A stretch of 64,000 bases of DNA, taken from NCBI RefSeq assembly GCF_046557915.1, contig NZ_JBHEBG010000001.1:1837657-1901656 (forward strand), in the 5' to 3' direction. The notes beneath the pieces are model-generated. The model did not search any database. It was not told the origin of the DNA and saw nothing but the letters and a program-made list of their open reading frames with translations. The DNA is from JBHEBG01 sp046557915. Its GTDB lineage: Bacteria; Bacteroidota; Bacteroidia; Flavobacteriales; Flavobacteriaceae. The position numbers were made by a program, and so were the translations under genes. Of this stretch, positions 17,109 through 24,794 are shown in pieces (position 1 is the first letter of the stretch; every line of letters starts with the position of its first letter).

Positions 17109-17767
17109 CTATTTGCGATCTGTGAAATATCGGCAATTGTGGCCGTGGGATTTTGTGATTTAAAGACGAAGCTCCCGGCCACTAGTACGTCTGCTCCGGC
17201 CGTAACCAACTGTTTGGCATTGCCGTCATTGACACCCCCGTCTATTTCTATAAGCGTATTGGATTTCTTTTTGGTAATCAGGGCTTTTAAGTCTTTTACC
17301 TTGTCATAAGTGTTCTGGATAAAGGACTGACCTCCAAACCCAGGGTTAACGCTCATTATACATACCAAATCGATATCGTTTATGGTATCCTCCAAGAGGT
17401 TAATGTTGGTATGCGGGTTTAAGGCAACCCCTGCATGCATACCTTCGGCTTTTATGGCCTGTAGTGTTCTATGCAAATGGGTACAGGCCTCGTAATGTAC
17501 GGTTAGGGTATGGGCTCCCATATCTGCAAATGTTTTGATATATCGGTCAGGATCCACAATCATAAGATGCACATCTAACGGTTTTTTGGCGTGTTTGGCA
17601 ATGGCCTTAAGTACGGGCATGCCAAAGGATATATTGGGTACAAAAACACCATCCATGATATCGATATGGTGCCATTCTGCTTTACTGTTGTTTACCATTT
17701 CCACGTCGCGTTGCAAGTTGGCGAAGTCTGCTGCCAATAGGGATGGTGCGATAATTTTTTTATTCAT
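17105..17767 (-). CDS. rpe: Ribulose-phosphate 3-epimerase
   Basis: 220 residues, TIM barrel. It interconverts ribulose-5-phosphate and xylulose-5-phosphate in the pentose phosphate pathway. Family motifs are present: APSLLAADFANL at the start, HHIDIMDGVFVPNISFG with metal-binding His/Asp, VNPGFGGQSFI, and EIDGGVNDGNA. The length is standard. A -7 box sits 26 bases upstream, and the rpoD terminator lies between it and rpoD, so it is likely transcribed alone. The gene end overlaps the convergent CBS gene by 4 bases. Confidence 0.96.
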   Translation of the reverse strand: MNKKIIAPSLLAADFANLQRDVEMVNNSKAEWHHIDIMDGVFVPNISFGMPVLKAIAKHAKKPLDVHLMIVDPDRYIKTFADMGAHTLTVHYEACTHLHRTLQAIKAEGMHAGVALNPHTNINLLEDTINDIDLVCIMSVNPGFGGQSFIQNTYDKVKDLKALITKKKSNTLIEIDGGVNDGNAKQLVTAGADVLVAGSFVFKSQNPTATIADISQIANS

Positions 17768-17793
17768 TTTTAAGGAGATAATGCGGTTTTAGA

Positions 17794-17801
17794 CAAAAGT
17801 A
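17794..17801 (-). promoter_or_regulatory. Candidate -7 box for rpe
   Basis: Minus-strand TACTTTTG (TAnnTTTG) lies 26 bases before the rpe ATG and after the rpoD terminator in the direction of transcription. Confidence 0.5.
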
Positions 17802-17829
17802 GTGAAATGTAGCGGTATCCATAAATGAA

Positions 17830-17854
17830 AAACTCCGGTAATCAGCCGGAGTTT
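17830..17854 (-). terminator. Terminator of rpoD
   Basis: A perfect 9-bp stem (AAACTCCGG/CCGGAGTTT) with a 7-base loop; on the minus strand it is followed by a short T-rich tract. It separates rpoD from rpe. Confidence 0.75.
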
Positions 17855-17985
17855 ATTCATCAATCAAAAAACGAACAGTCATGATAAACTGTTGTTATGT
17901 TTCACAAATTACAATATTTATGCCAAAAAAACAATATTGTAAACTTGACAGTGTAATTCGTGTTTGGGACCAATAAGTATTGGTA

Positions 17986-18849
17986 TTACCCCAAATAGGT
18001 CTTTAATATCTTACTTCTAGACGTATGTTTTAGTCTTCGGATCGCCTTTTCCTTGATCTGGCGAACCCTTTCCCTTGTTAAGTCGAATGTTTCGCCAATT
18101 TCTTCCAAGGTCATGGAATGTTGCCCTGCCAAACCAAAGTAAAGTCTAATAACATCGGCTTCCCTTGGTGTTAAGGTTTCCAAAGCACGTTCAATTTCTG
18201 TTCGTAGGGATTCGTGTAACAATTCCCTATCCGGATTTGGAGATTCCCCACTACGTAAAACATCGTAAAGGTTGGAATCTTCGCCATCTATCAATGGTGC
18301 ATCCATAGATACATGTCTTCCGGAATTTTTTAAGGATTGCTTTACATCCTCAACGGTCATATCCAATTCCTTGGCAATTTCCTCGGCAGACGGAATACGT
18401 TCGTGCGCCTGCTCCAGGAAGGCAAAGGTCTTGTTTATTTTGTTTATAGATCCAATTTTGTTTAAAGGCAAGCGAACGATTCGTGATTGCTCGGCAAGTG
18501 CCTGTAAAATAGATTGACGAATCCACCATACGGCATAGGAGATAAATTTAAATCCCCTAGTTTCATCAAAACGTTGCGCAGCTTTAATCAACCCCAAGTT
18601 TCCTTCGTTGATCAAATCTGGCAATGTAAGTCCTTGGTTTTGGTACTGTTTAGCAACCGATACCACAAATCTAAGGTTGGCTTTTGTAAGTTTTTCAAGA
18701 GCGATCTGGTCGCCTGCCTTGATACGTTGTGCCAACTCTACTTCTTCATCTGCGGTAATAAGGTCTACTTTGCCTATTTCTTGCAAGTACTTGTCCAAAG
18801 ATGCGGTTTCCCTATTGGTAACCTGTTTTGTTATTTTTAGCTGCCTCAT
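17986..18849 (-). CDS. rpoD: Primary RNA polymerase sigma factor (RpoD/SigA)
   Basis: 287 residues, the short form found in Bacteroidota: region 1.1 is absent and region 1.2 starts at about residue 16 (ASLDKYLQEIG). Region 2 has KANLRFVVSVAKQYQNQGL and the -10 recognition/melting part FISYAVWWIRQSILQAL; region 3 is at about 120-190; region 4 has TPREADVIRLYFGL and the helix-turn-helix TLEEIGETFDLTRERVRQI. This sigma recognises the unusual TAnnTTTG promoters seen across the window. A terminator follows. Assignment is firm. Confidence 0.95.
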   Translation of the reverse strand: MRQLKITKQVTNRETASLDKYLQEIGKVDLITADEEVELAQRIKAGDQIALEKLTKANLRFVVSVAKQYQNQGLTLPDLINEGNLGLIKAAQRFDETRGFKFISYAVWWIRQSILQALAEQSRIVRLPLNKIGSINKINKTFAFLEQAHERIPSAEEIAKELDMTVEDVKQSLKNSGRHVSMDAPLIDGEDSNLYDVLRSGESPNPDRELLHESLRTEIERALETLTPREADVIRLYFGLAGQHSMTLEEIGETFDLTRERVRQIKEKAIRRLKHTSRSKILKTYLG

Positions 18850-18966
18850 TAAATATTCCTTTCTAGATTAAGTTCATTATGCATGGACTGCAATTAGTTA
18901 TACGTAAAAAAGCTAGAAAAGTTACATTTAGGTTACAAAAATTTGATTTTTTGGTTAAAATGCACT

Positions 18967-18998
18967 AAAAAAGCCCTCAAATGGTATTATGAGGGCTT
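18967..18998 (-). terminator. Terminator of pnp
   Basis: A 9-bp stem (AAGCCCTCA/TGAGGGCTT) with a 10-base loop at 18971-18998, with a poly-T run on the minus strand just after it. It lies about 30 bases past the pnp stop. Confidence 0.85.
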
Positions 18999-19029
18999 CT
19001 CTTATATGCAAAGTGTTAAATTAGGGATT

Positions 19030-21237
19030 TTAGTCCCTACGTGGCTTACGATCTCTATTTCTATCGTTTCTTCCACGATCGCGGTTATCGCGTGGTGGTC
19101 TTTCCTTGAATCCTTCTGGTTTTGGCAATAAGGCCTTGCGGGATACTTTTTCTTTTCTGGTCCTTGGATCTACACCGAAGTACTTCACGTCAAAGACATC
19201 GCCCATGTTAACTACATCGGTAACATTTTCCGTACGTTCCCAAGCCAATTCGGAAACGTGTAGTAGCACTTCATTGCCAGGAGCTTCAACATATTCCACT
19301 ACCGCACCAAAATCCAATATTTTAATCACCTTAACCTCATAGGCACTGCCTACATCTGGTTTAAAGGTAATGGAATCTATCTTTGCCAATACAGCGTCAA
19401 TACCTTCTTGATCGGTTCCTAAAATCTCAACTAGGCCTTCTTCTGTAACCGGATCTTCATTGATTACTATGGTGGTGCCCGTGGTTTTCTGTAATTCTTG
19501 AATCACTTTACCGCCAGGACCAATAAGAGCACCGATATATTCACCAGGAATGGTAGCTGTTACCATTTTAGGTGCATGTGCCTTAACGTCGGCATTTGGT
19601 TTTTCAATGGTATCGGTAAGTTTGCCCAGAATATGCAAACGTCCGGCTTGGGCTTGCTTTAAGGCATTTACCAAAATTTCGTAAGAAAGCCCCTTTACCT
19701 TAATATCCATCTGACATGCGGTAATACCGTCGGCAGTACCGGTTACTTTAAAGTCCATGTCACCTAGATGATCTTCATCTCCTAAAATATCCGATAATAC
19801 TGCGTATTTTCCGGTTTCAGCATCGGAGATCAACCCCATAGCAATTCCAGAAACGGGTTTCTTTAGTTGTACCCCGGCATCCATAAGTGCCATAGTTCCG
19901 GAACATACTGTAGCCATTGAGGAAGAACCGTTAGATTCTAAAACTTCCGAAACTACACGTACGGTATACGGACAATCTTCGGGAATCATTCCTTTTAAGG
20001 CCCTTTGCGCCAGGTTTCCGTGCCCTACTTCCCTTCTAGAGGTACCACGTATGGGTCTTGCCTCACCTGTGGAGAAAGGAGGAAAGTTGTAATGTAGGTA
20101 AAAAGTCTCTTCACCCTCAAAAGACGGCATATCTATTTGGTTGGCCTCCCTAGATGTTCCTAAGGTTACCGTAGCCAATGCTTGGGTTTCACCTCTGGTA
20201 AATATAGCAGAGCCATGAGTGGAAGGCAAATAATCTATTTCGCACCATATAGGACGTATCTCATCTGTTTTTCTACCATCCAATCGCAATCCTTCATTTA
20301 AGGTAAGATCCCTAACCGCCGCTTTTTCTGCTTTATTATAGTATTTGGAGATCAAATCGCCAAAATCTTCCAATTCTTCCTCGGAAAAACTTGTCTTTAT
20401 CTCTTCTTTTATTTCGGAAAAGGCAGTACTTCTTTCGTGTTTGGCAGAACCGGCTTTGGCAATGGCGTATACTTTATCATAAGCCATTTCATGGATTTTT
20501 TGGGCCAATGCCTCTTCTTCCCTTTCACCTTCGTACTCACGAACCTCTTTTTTTCCAAAGGCTTCCGCTAATTTTATTTGGGCGGCACATTGTACTTTAA
20601 CGGCTTCATGGGCAAATTTAATGGCCTCAACCATTTCTTCTTCCGAAATTTCACCCATTTCTCCCTCTACCATCATCACGGAATCCATAGATGCACCGAT
20701 TACCATATCGATATCGGAGTCGGCCAATTGAGCTCTGGTTGGGTTAATAATAAATTTCCCATCTATTCTACCCACTCTTACTTCCGAAATTGCGCATTCA
20801 AATGGAAAATCGGAAAGTTGTATGGCTGCAGATGCTGCCAGTCCGGCCATAGCATCTGGCATTACATCCTCGTCATGGGACATTAATTGGATCATCACTT
20901 GGGTTTCCGAATGATAATCTTTTGGGAAAAGCGGACGCAATACACGGTCCACCAAACGCATGGTTAAAACTTCACCATCACTAGGACGCGCCTCTCTTTT
21001 GAAGAAACCTCCAGGATAACGGCCAGAAGCTGCAAATTTTTCTCGGTAATCTACCGTTAAGGGTAGAAAATCCAGGTCACTTTGTTTGTAATTGGAAACT
21101 ACAGTACATAGTAGCATACATTTTCCGGATTGCACAACAACAGAACCATGGGCCTGTTTTGCCAATTTTCCGGTTTCGATAGAGATTTCCCTACCATCAC
21201 CGAGGTCTATGACCTCTTTAAAAACTTTTGGAATCAT
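19030..21237 (-). CDS. pnp: Polyribonucleotide nucleotidyltransferase
   Basis: 735 residues. PNPase degrades RNA 3' to 5' phosphorolytically. Two RNase PH-like domains occupy about 1-210 and 300-540 (GSAIFTRGETQALATVTLG, SSMATVCSGTMALMDAG), joined by a helical linker, followed by a KH domain near 555-615 (IPGEYIGALIGPGGKVIQEL) and an S1 domain near 625-695. The last 40 residues are a tail rich in Arg, Asp and Asn, probably disordered. The neighbour upstream is rpsO, the usual partner of pnp. An rpsO terminator in between suggests separate or attenuated transcription. Confidence 0.97.
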   Translation of the reverse strand: MIPKVFKEVIDLGDGREISIETGKLAKQAHGSVVVQSGKCMLLCTVVSNYKQSDLDFLPLTVDYREKFAASGRYPGGFFKREARPSDGEVLTMRLVDRVLRPLFPKDYHSETQVMIQLMSHDEDVMPDAMAGLAASAAIQLSDFPFECAISEVRVGRIDGKFIINPTRAQLADSDIDMVIGASMDSVMMVEGEMGEISEEEMVEAIKFAHEAVKVQCAAQIKLAEAFGKKEVREYEGEREEEALAQKIHEMAYDKVYAIAKAGSAKHERSTAFSEIKEEIKTSFSEEELEDFGDLISKYYNKAEKAAVRDLTLNEGLRLDGRKTDEIRPIWCEIDYLPSTHGSAIFTRGETQALATVTLGTSREANQIDMPSFEGEETFYLHYNFPPFSTGEARPIRGTSRREVGHGNLAQRALKGMIPEDCPYTVRVVSEVLESNGSSSMATVCSGTMALMDAGVQLKKPVSGIAMGLISDAETGKYAVLSDILGDEDHLGDMDFKVTGTADGITACQMDIKVKGLSYEILVNALKQAQAGRLHILGKLTDTIEKPNADVKAHAPKMVTATIPGEYIGALIGPGGKVIQELQKTTGTTIVINEDPVTEEGLVEILGTDQEGIDAVLAKIDSITFKPDVGSAYEVKVIKILDFGAVVEYVEAPGNEVLLHVSELAWERTENVTDVVNMGDVFDVKYFGVDPRTRKEKVSRKALLPKPEGFKERPPRDNRDRGRNDRNRDRKPRRD

Positions 21238-21392
21238 AAATTTTAATTAAAGCCATTTTAGGCTTGTTAAACAATGGTCTTCCGACATACTGGTCGGATT
21301 GTGTTGTGTTGTTGTGTGGACCAATGAAAAACTATGTGCAAGCTTTTTGTGTTTGCCCCAAAACCTAATTGGGGACTTTGAATGGTAACTTA

Positions 21393-21420
21393 AAAAAAGG
21401 GGGAAGCTAAGCTTCCCCCA
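21393..21420 (-). terminator. Terminator of rpsO
   Basis: A GC-rich near-perfect hairpin (GGGGAAGCT/AGCTTCCCC) at 21401-21419, followed on the minus strand by seven or more T. It directly follows the rpsO stop. Confidence 0.88.
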
Positions 21421-21425
21421 ACGAA

Positions 21426-21695
21426 TTATTTTCGTATTCCCAATTCCTTTATAATTGCCCGGTATCGAGTAATATCTTTTTTCTTTAAATAATCTAAAAG
21501 ACTTTTTCTTTTTCCCACCAGTTTAACCAGTGAACGTTCTGTATTAAAATCTTTACGGTTTTTCTTTAAGTGCTCCGTTAAATGGTTGATACGATGTGTA
21601 AACAAAGCTATCTGTCCTTCTGCGGAACCTGTGTTTTTTTCTTCACCGCCGTGTTTCTTAAAAATTTTGGCCTTTACTTCTTTTGTTAAATACAT
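21426..21695 (-). CDS. rpsO: 30S ribosomal protein S15
   Basis: 89 residues, the standard S15 length. The family core GSAEGQIALFTHRINHLTEHLKKNRKDF and LVGKRKSLLDYLKKKD is clear. It binds 16S rRNA early in assembly of the small-subunit platform. A strong promoter with both boxes lies upstream and a terminator follows. Confidence 0.97.
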   Translation of the reverse strand: MYLTKEVKAKIFKKHGGEEKNTGSAEGQIALFTHRINHLTEHLKKNRKDFNTERSLVKLVGKRKSLLDYLKKKDITRYRAIIKELGIRK

Positions 21696-21748
21696 TCCAA
21701 TATTAGTTTAATGATTTTTATGTATTTGATTGATTTTCAATCAGGCCG

Positions 21749-21783
21749 CAAAGATAGAAATATTTTTATAATCTAAACCCAAA
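21749..21783 (-). promoter_or_regulatory. rpsO promoter (-33 and -7 boxes)
   Basis: On the minus strand TTTG (21783-21780) and TATCTTTG (21756-21749) are 23 bases apart, matching the Bacteroidota layout TTTG/TAnnTTTG. The -7 box is followed by GC-rich bases and lies about 53 bases before the ATG. Confidence 0.65.
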
Positions 21784-21858
21784 CAACACTTTTTTATAAT
21801 TCGATTAAACTTTTTCCACTAACCATGGTCTCACTACTAAACTTTAAATGATTGTATT

Positions 21859-22731
21859 ATGAAAAAAAGTCTCAAAACCAGAAACATTACTGTGCTCTTG
21901 CTAACAACAATAATATTGTTTTTATCGTGTAGCAAGGAAGATACTACCGATGTTGGTACGGAAACAACAGCAGAAGAGGTAATCAGTGCCACGGAACTTA
22001 AAGTAAGCGACGAAGCCGAACTTATTTCTGAAGAAGTCACTACCATTGCCGAAGATGTGTACGAGGCCGATGAAATTTCAACAGTTTCCAAGGTGTTCTA
22101 TAGATCGGGTTATCTTCCCGATTGTGCTATCGTAACTACCATACTGACCGATACCACTAAGGAAAAGACCATCGATTTTGGTGAAGGCTGCGAATTGCCC
22201 AATGGAAACATTTTAAGTGGGGTCATATTTTTAAGTTATGCCAAGGATATGGAAATGGCTACCAAGACTATTGCACTTTCATTGATCGATTTTACTTTTA
22301 ACGGTGTGGCCGTGGAAGGGAACGCGTCTGTTGTAAGAACCAGGGAAAATACCAATGGCAATCCGCAGTCCGATGCCGTGGCTAGTTTTAGCGGATTGTG
22401 GCCAGATGATAGTACCGCTAGTTTTACCGGAAATAGAACCAGGGAATGGATAGCGGGTTATGGCTCCGGATTTTGGGGAGATAATGTATTCCTAATTTCC
22501 GGAATGGGTACTTATACTGGAAAACTGGGCAATGTGTTCAGTAAAGAGATCATTACCCCTTTACGGAAAGAAGCTGCGTGTAGGTTTATTGTAAGCGGGG
22601 TGTTGGAGATTTCTAGGAACGATGCCACGGCAAGCTTGGATTTTGGTGATGGCAGCTGCGATGCTACAGGAACCTTAACGCATCCGGATGGGACTACCTC
22701 GGAAGTCTTTTTAAGGCGATTTTTGAAGTAG
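21859..22731 (+). CDS. Hypothetical lipoprotein
   Basis: 290 residues with a lipoprotein signal peptide (hydrophobic core then lipobox FLSCS, Cys at about residue 18). A Glu/Thr/Ser-rich spacer (about 20-70) precedes a compact domain with four Cys (SGYLPDCAIV, GEGCELPNG, EAACRF, GSCDATG) that could form disulfides. I do not recognise the family; similar proteins with this layout are common in flavobacteria. It is monocistronic and ends at a bidirectional terminator shared with accD. Confidence 0.85.
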   Translation: MKKSLKTRNITVLLLTTIILFLSCSKEDTTDVGTETTAEEVISATELKVSDEAELISEEVTTIAEDVYEADEISTVSKVFYRSGYLPDCAIVTTILTDTTKEKTIDFGEGCELPNGNILSGVIFLSYAKDMEMATKTIALSLIDFTFNGVAVEGNASVVRTRENTNGNPQSDAVASFSGLWPDDSTASFTGNRTREWIAGYGSGFWGDNVFLISGMGTYTGKLGNVFSKEIITPLRKEAACRFIVSGVLEISRNDATASLDFGDGSCDATGTLTHPDGTTSEVFLRRFLK

Positions 22732-22748
22732 GTAATACTAAAAATGAA

Positions 22749-22775
22749 AAGGCCCGCGATTCGCGGGCCTTTTTT
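22749..22775. terminator. Bidirectional terminator between lipoprotein gene and accD
   Basis: A perfect 10-bp GC-rich stem (AAGGCCCGCG/CGCGGGCCTT) with a 3-base loop, A-run on the left and T-run on the right, so it can stop transcription from both sides. The T-run reaches into the accD stop codon at 22774-22776. Confidence 0.9.
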
Positions 22776-23634
22776 ATGATCTGATAGGATTGTTCTGAAT
22801 AAGGTCTATATATAAGTTGATGTGTTTTTTAAGGTCTTTACGATGCGAGATAAAATCTAAAAAACCATGTTCTTGAAGAAATTCAGAGGTTTGAAAACCT
22901 TCTGGAAGTTCTTGTCCGGTAGCTTCCTTAACAACACGTGGGCCGGCAAATCCAATTAGGGCGCCCGGTTCTGAGATGTTGATATCGCCCAACATAGCGT
23001 AGGAAGCTGTAGTTCCCCCGGTTGTAGGATCTGTAGCCAAAGATATATATGGAATACCTGCCTCCGCCAACTGTGCCAACTTAGCCGAAGTCTTGGCCAA
23101 TTGCATAAGGGATAGGGCAGCCTCCATCATACGAGCACCACCAGATTTCGAAATCATTAGGAAAGGGATCTTCTTTTTGATAGAATAATCAATGGCCCTA
23201 GCTATTTTTTCCCCTACAACGCTACCCATGGACCCTCCGATAAAACTAAAGTCCATACAGGCAATTACAAGATCTTTCCCTTGTGATTTTCCTATTGCGG
23301 TTCTAACAGCATCCTTTAAACCGGTTTTTTGCTGTGCAGCCTTTAAGCGATCCGTGTATTTTTTGGTGTCTTCAAACTTAAGCGGGTCTTTGGCGGTAAG
23401 CTTGGGATCTAATTCCTTATACTTATTATCATCGAATAGAATTTCAAAATATTCCTTGCTACCTATCCTTACATGGTAATCATCTTCCGGGCTAACATAA
23501 AAGTTCTTAGCCAGTTCTTCCGATTCCACAATTTTACCGGTAGGGGATTTGTACCACAATCCCTTTGGAGTATCTTTTTTCTGTTCCGTGGCGGTTTGTA
23601 TTCCTTTTTCTGTTCTCTTAAACCATGCAGTCAT
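22774..23634 (-). CDS. accD: Acetyl-CoA carboxylase carboxyltransferase subunit beta
   Basis: 286 residues. With AccA it moves the carboxyl group from biotin to acetyl-CoA to form malonyl-CoA for fatty-acid synthesis. The carboxyltransferase core is clear (MDFSFIGGSMGSVVGEKI, SGGARMMEAALSLMQ, TDPTTGGTTASYAMLGD). The N-terminal zinc ribbon of most AccD proteins keeps its length but not its cysteines: GLWYKSPTGKIVESEE and NFYVSPEDDYHVRIG have Ser where Cys pairs are expected. This matches what I recall of other flavobacterial AccD. fbaA lies 34 bases upstream in the same direction. Confidence 0.94.
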   Translation of the reverse strand: MTAWFKRTEKGIQTATEQKKDTPKGLWYKSPTGKIVESEELAKNFYVSPEDDYHVRIGSKEYFEILFDDNKYKELDPKLTAKDPLKFEDTKKYTDRLKAAQQKTGLKDAVRTAIGKSQGKDLVIACMDFSFIGGSMGSVVGEKIARAIDYSIKKKIPFLMISKSGGARMMEAALSLMQLAKTSAKLAQLAEAGIPYISLATDPTTGGTTASYAMLGDINISEPGALIGFAGPRVVKEATGQELPEGFQTSEFLQEHGFLDFISHRKDLKKHINLYIDLIQNNPIRS

Positions 23635-23668
23635 AAGCTAAAAATTAAGTTAGGAGTACCGTTACGGG

Positions 23669-24736
23669 CTATAAGGTATTTACATTATTTAAATCTTCAA
23701 AAGCCTTTTTTAGGCGTTCAACAAAGGTCTTTTCACCTTCTCGCAGCCAGACCCTGGGATCGTAGAATTTTTTGTTTGGCTCATCACTACCATTTGGATT
23801 GCCAATCTGCGACTGCAAATAATCTTTCTTGTCCTGCACATAATCCCTAACACCAGATAAATAGGCATATTGCAAATCGGTATCTATGTTCATCTTAATA
23901 ACACCGTAACCGATGGCTTCCCTTATTTCTTCTACAGTAGATCCAGAACCACCGTGAAATACAAAATCGATGTGGTTATGCTCAACACCGTATTTATCGG
24001 AAATATATTCTTGCGAATTTTTAAGAATTTTAGGGGTAAGTTTTACATTTCCTGGCTTATACACCCCATGTACATTTCCAAAAGCCGCGGCTATGGTAAA
24101 TTTAGGACTTATTTTGGATAGTTCCTCATAAGCATAGGCTACCTCCTCGGGTTGGGTATATAGTTTGGAATCATCAACGTCCGAATTGTCCACCCCATCT
24201 TCTTCGCCTCCTGTAATCCCCAGTTCAATTTCCAAGGTCATACCCATTTTGCTCATTCTGGAAAGGTAACCTTTACAGATCTCAATATTTTCCTCGATAG
24301 GTTCTTCCGATAGATCTATCATATGAGAACTGAACAATGATTTTCCAGTGGCTGCAAAATGTTGTTCACTGGCATCTAGAAGCCCGTCTATCCAAGGCAA
24401 TAGTTTTTTTGCGCAATGATCGGTATGTAATATTACGGTAGCTCCGTAGGCCTCGGCCAACTGATGTACGTGTTTTGCACCTGCAACGGCACCTTGGATG
24501 GCCGCATTTTGGCCTTCATTGGATAAACCTTTACCTGCATTGAATTGTGCGCCTCCATTGGAGAATTGAATGATGACGGGAGCATTAAGCGCTGCCGCTG
24601 TTTCTAAAACTCCATTTATGGTATTGGAACCTATTACATTTACTGCAGGCAGTGCAAAACCTTTTTCCTTTGCGTAATTGAAAATTTCCTGAACTTCATC
24701 ACCTGTTGCTACTCCTGCTTTAATAGTATGGGACAT
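23669..24736 (-). CDS. fbaA: Fructose-bisphosphate aldolase, class II
   Basis: 355 residues, the class IIA length. It is a zinc enzyme of glycolysis and gluconeogenesis. Metal-site motifs are visible: VILHTDHCAKKLLPW with the zinc His near residue 105, EIELGITGGEEDGVD near 170, FGNVHGVYKPGN near 220 and FVFHGGSGSTVEEI near 265. A -7 box lies 35 bases upstream. accD follows with a 34-base gap, so the two may share a transcript. Confidence 0.96.
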   Translation of the reverse strand: MSHTIKAGVATGDEVQEIFNYAKEKGFALPAVNVIGSNTINGVLETAAALNAPVIIQFSNGGAQFNAGKGLSNEGQNAAIQGAVAGAKHVHQLAEAYGATVILHTDHCAKKLLPWIDGLLDASEQHFAATGKSLFSSHMIDLSEEPIEENIEICKGYLSRMSKMGMTLEIELGITGGEEDGVDNSDVDDSKLYTQPEEVAYAYEELSKISPKFTIAAAFGNVHGVYKPGNVKLTPKILKNSQEYISDKYGVEHNHIDFVFHGGSGSTVEEIREAIGYGVIKMNIDTDLQYAYLSGVRDYVQDKKDYLQSQIGNPNGSDEPNKKFYDPRVWLREGEKTFVERLKKAFEDLNNVNTL

Positions 24737-24771
24737 AATTTTTTAGTCTGTTAGTTTTTAAAAAGATGCCA

Positions 24772-24779
24772 CAAAAGTA
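24772..24779 (-). promoter_or_regulatory. Candidate -7 box for fbaA
   Basis: Minus-strand TACTTTTG fits TAnnTTTG and would place the transcription start about 30 bases before the ATG. Confidence 0.5.
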
Positions 24780-24794
24780 ATAAAATAATTAGCG

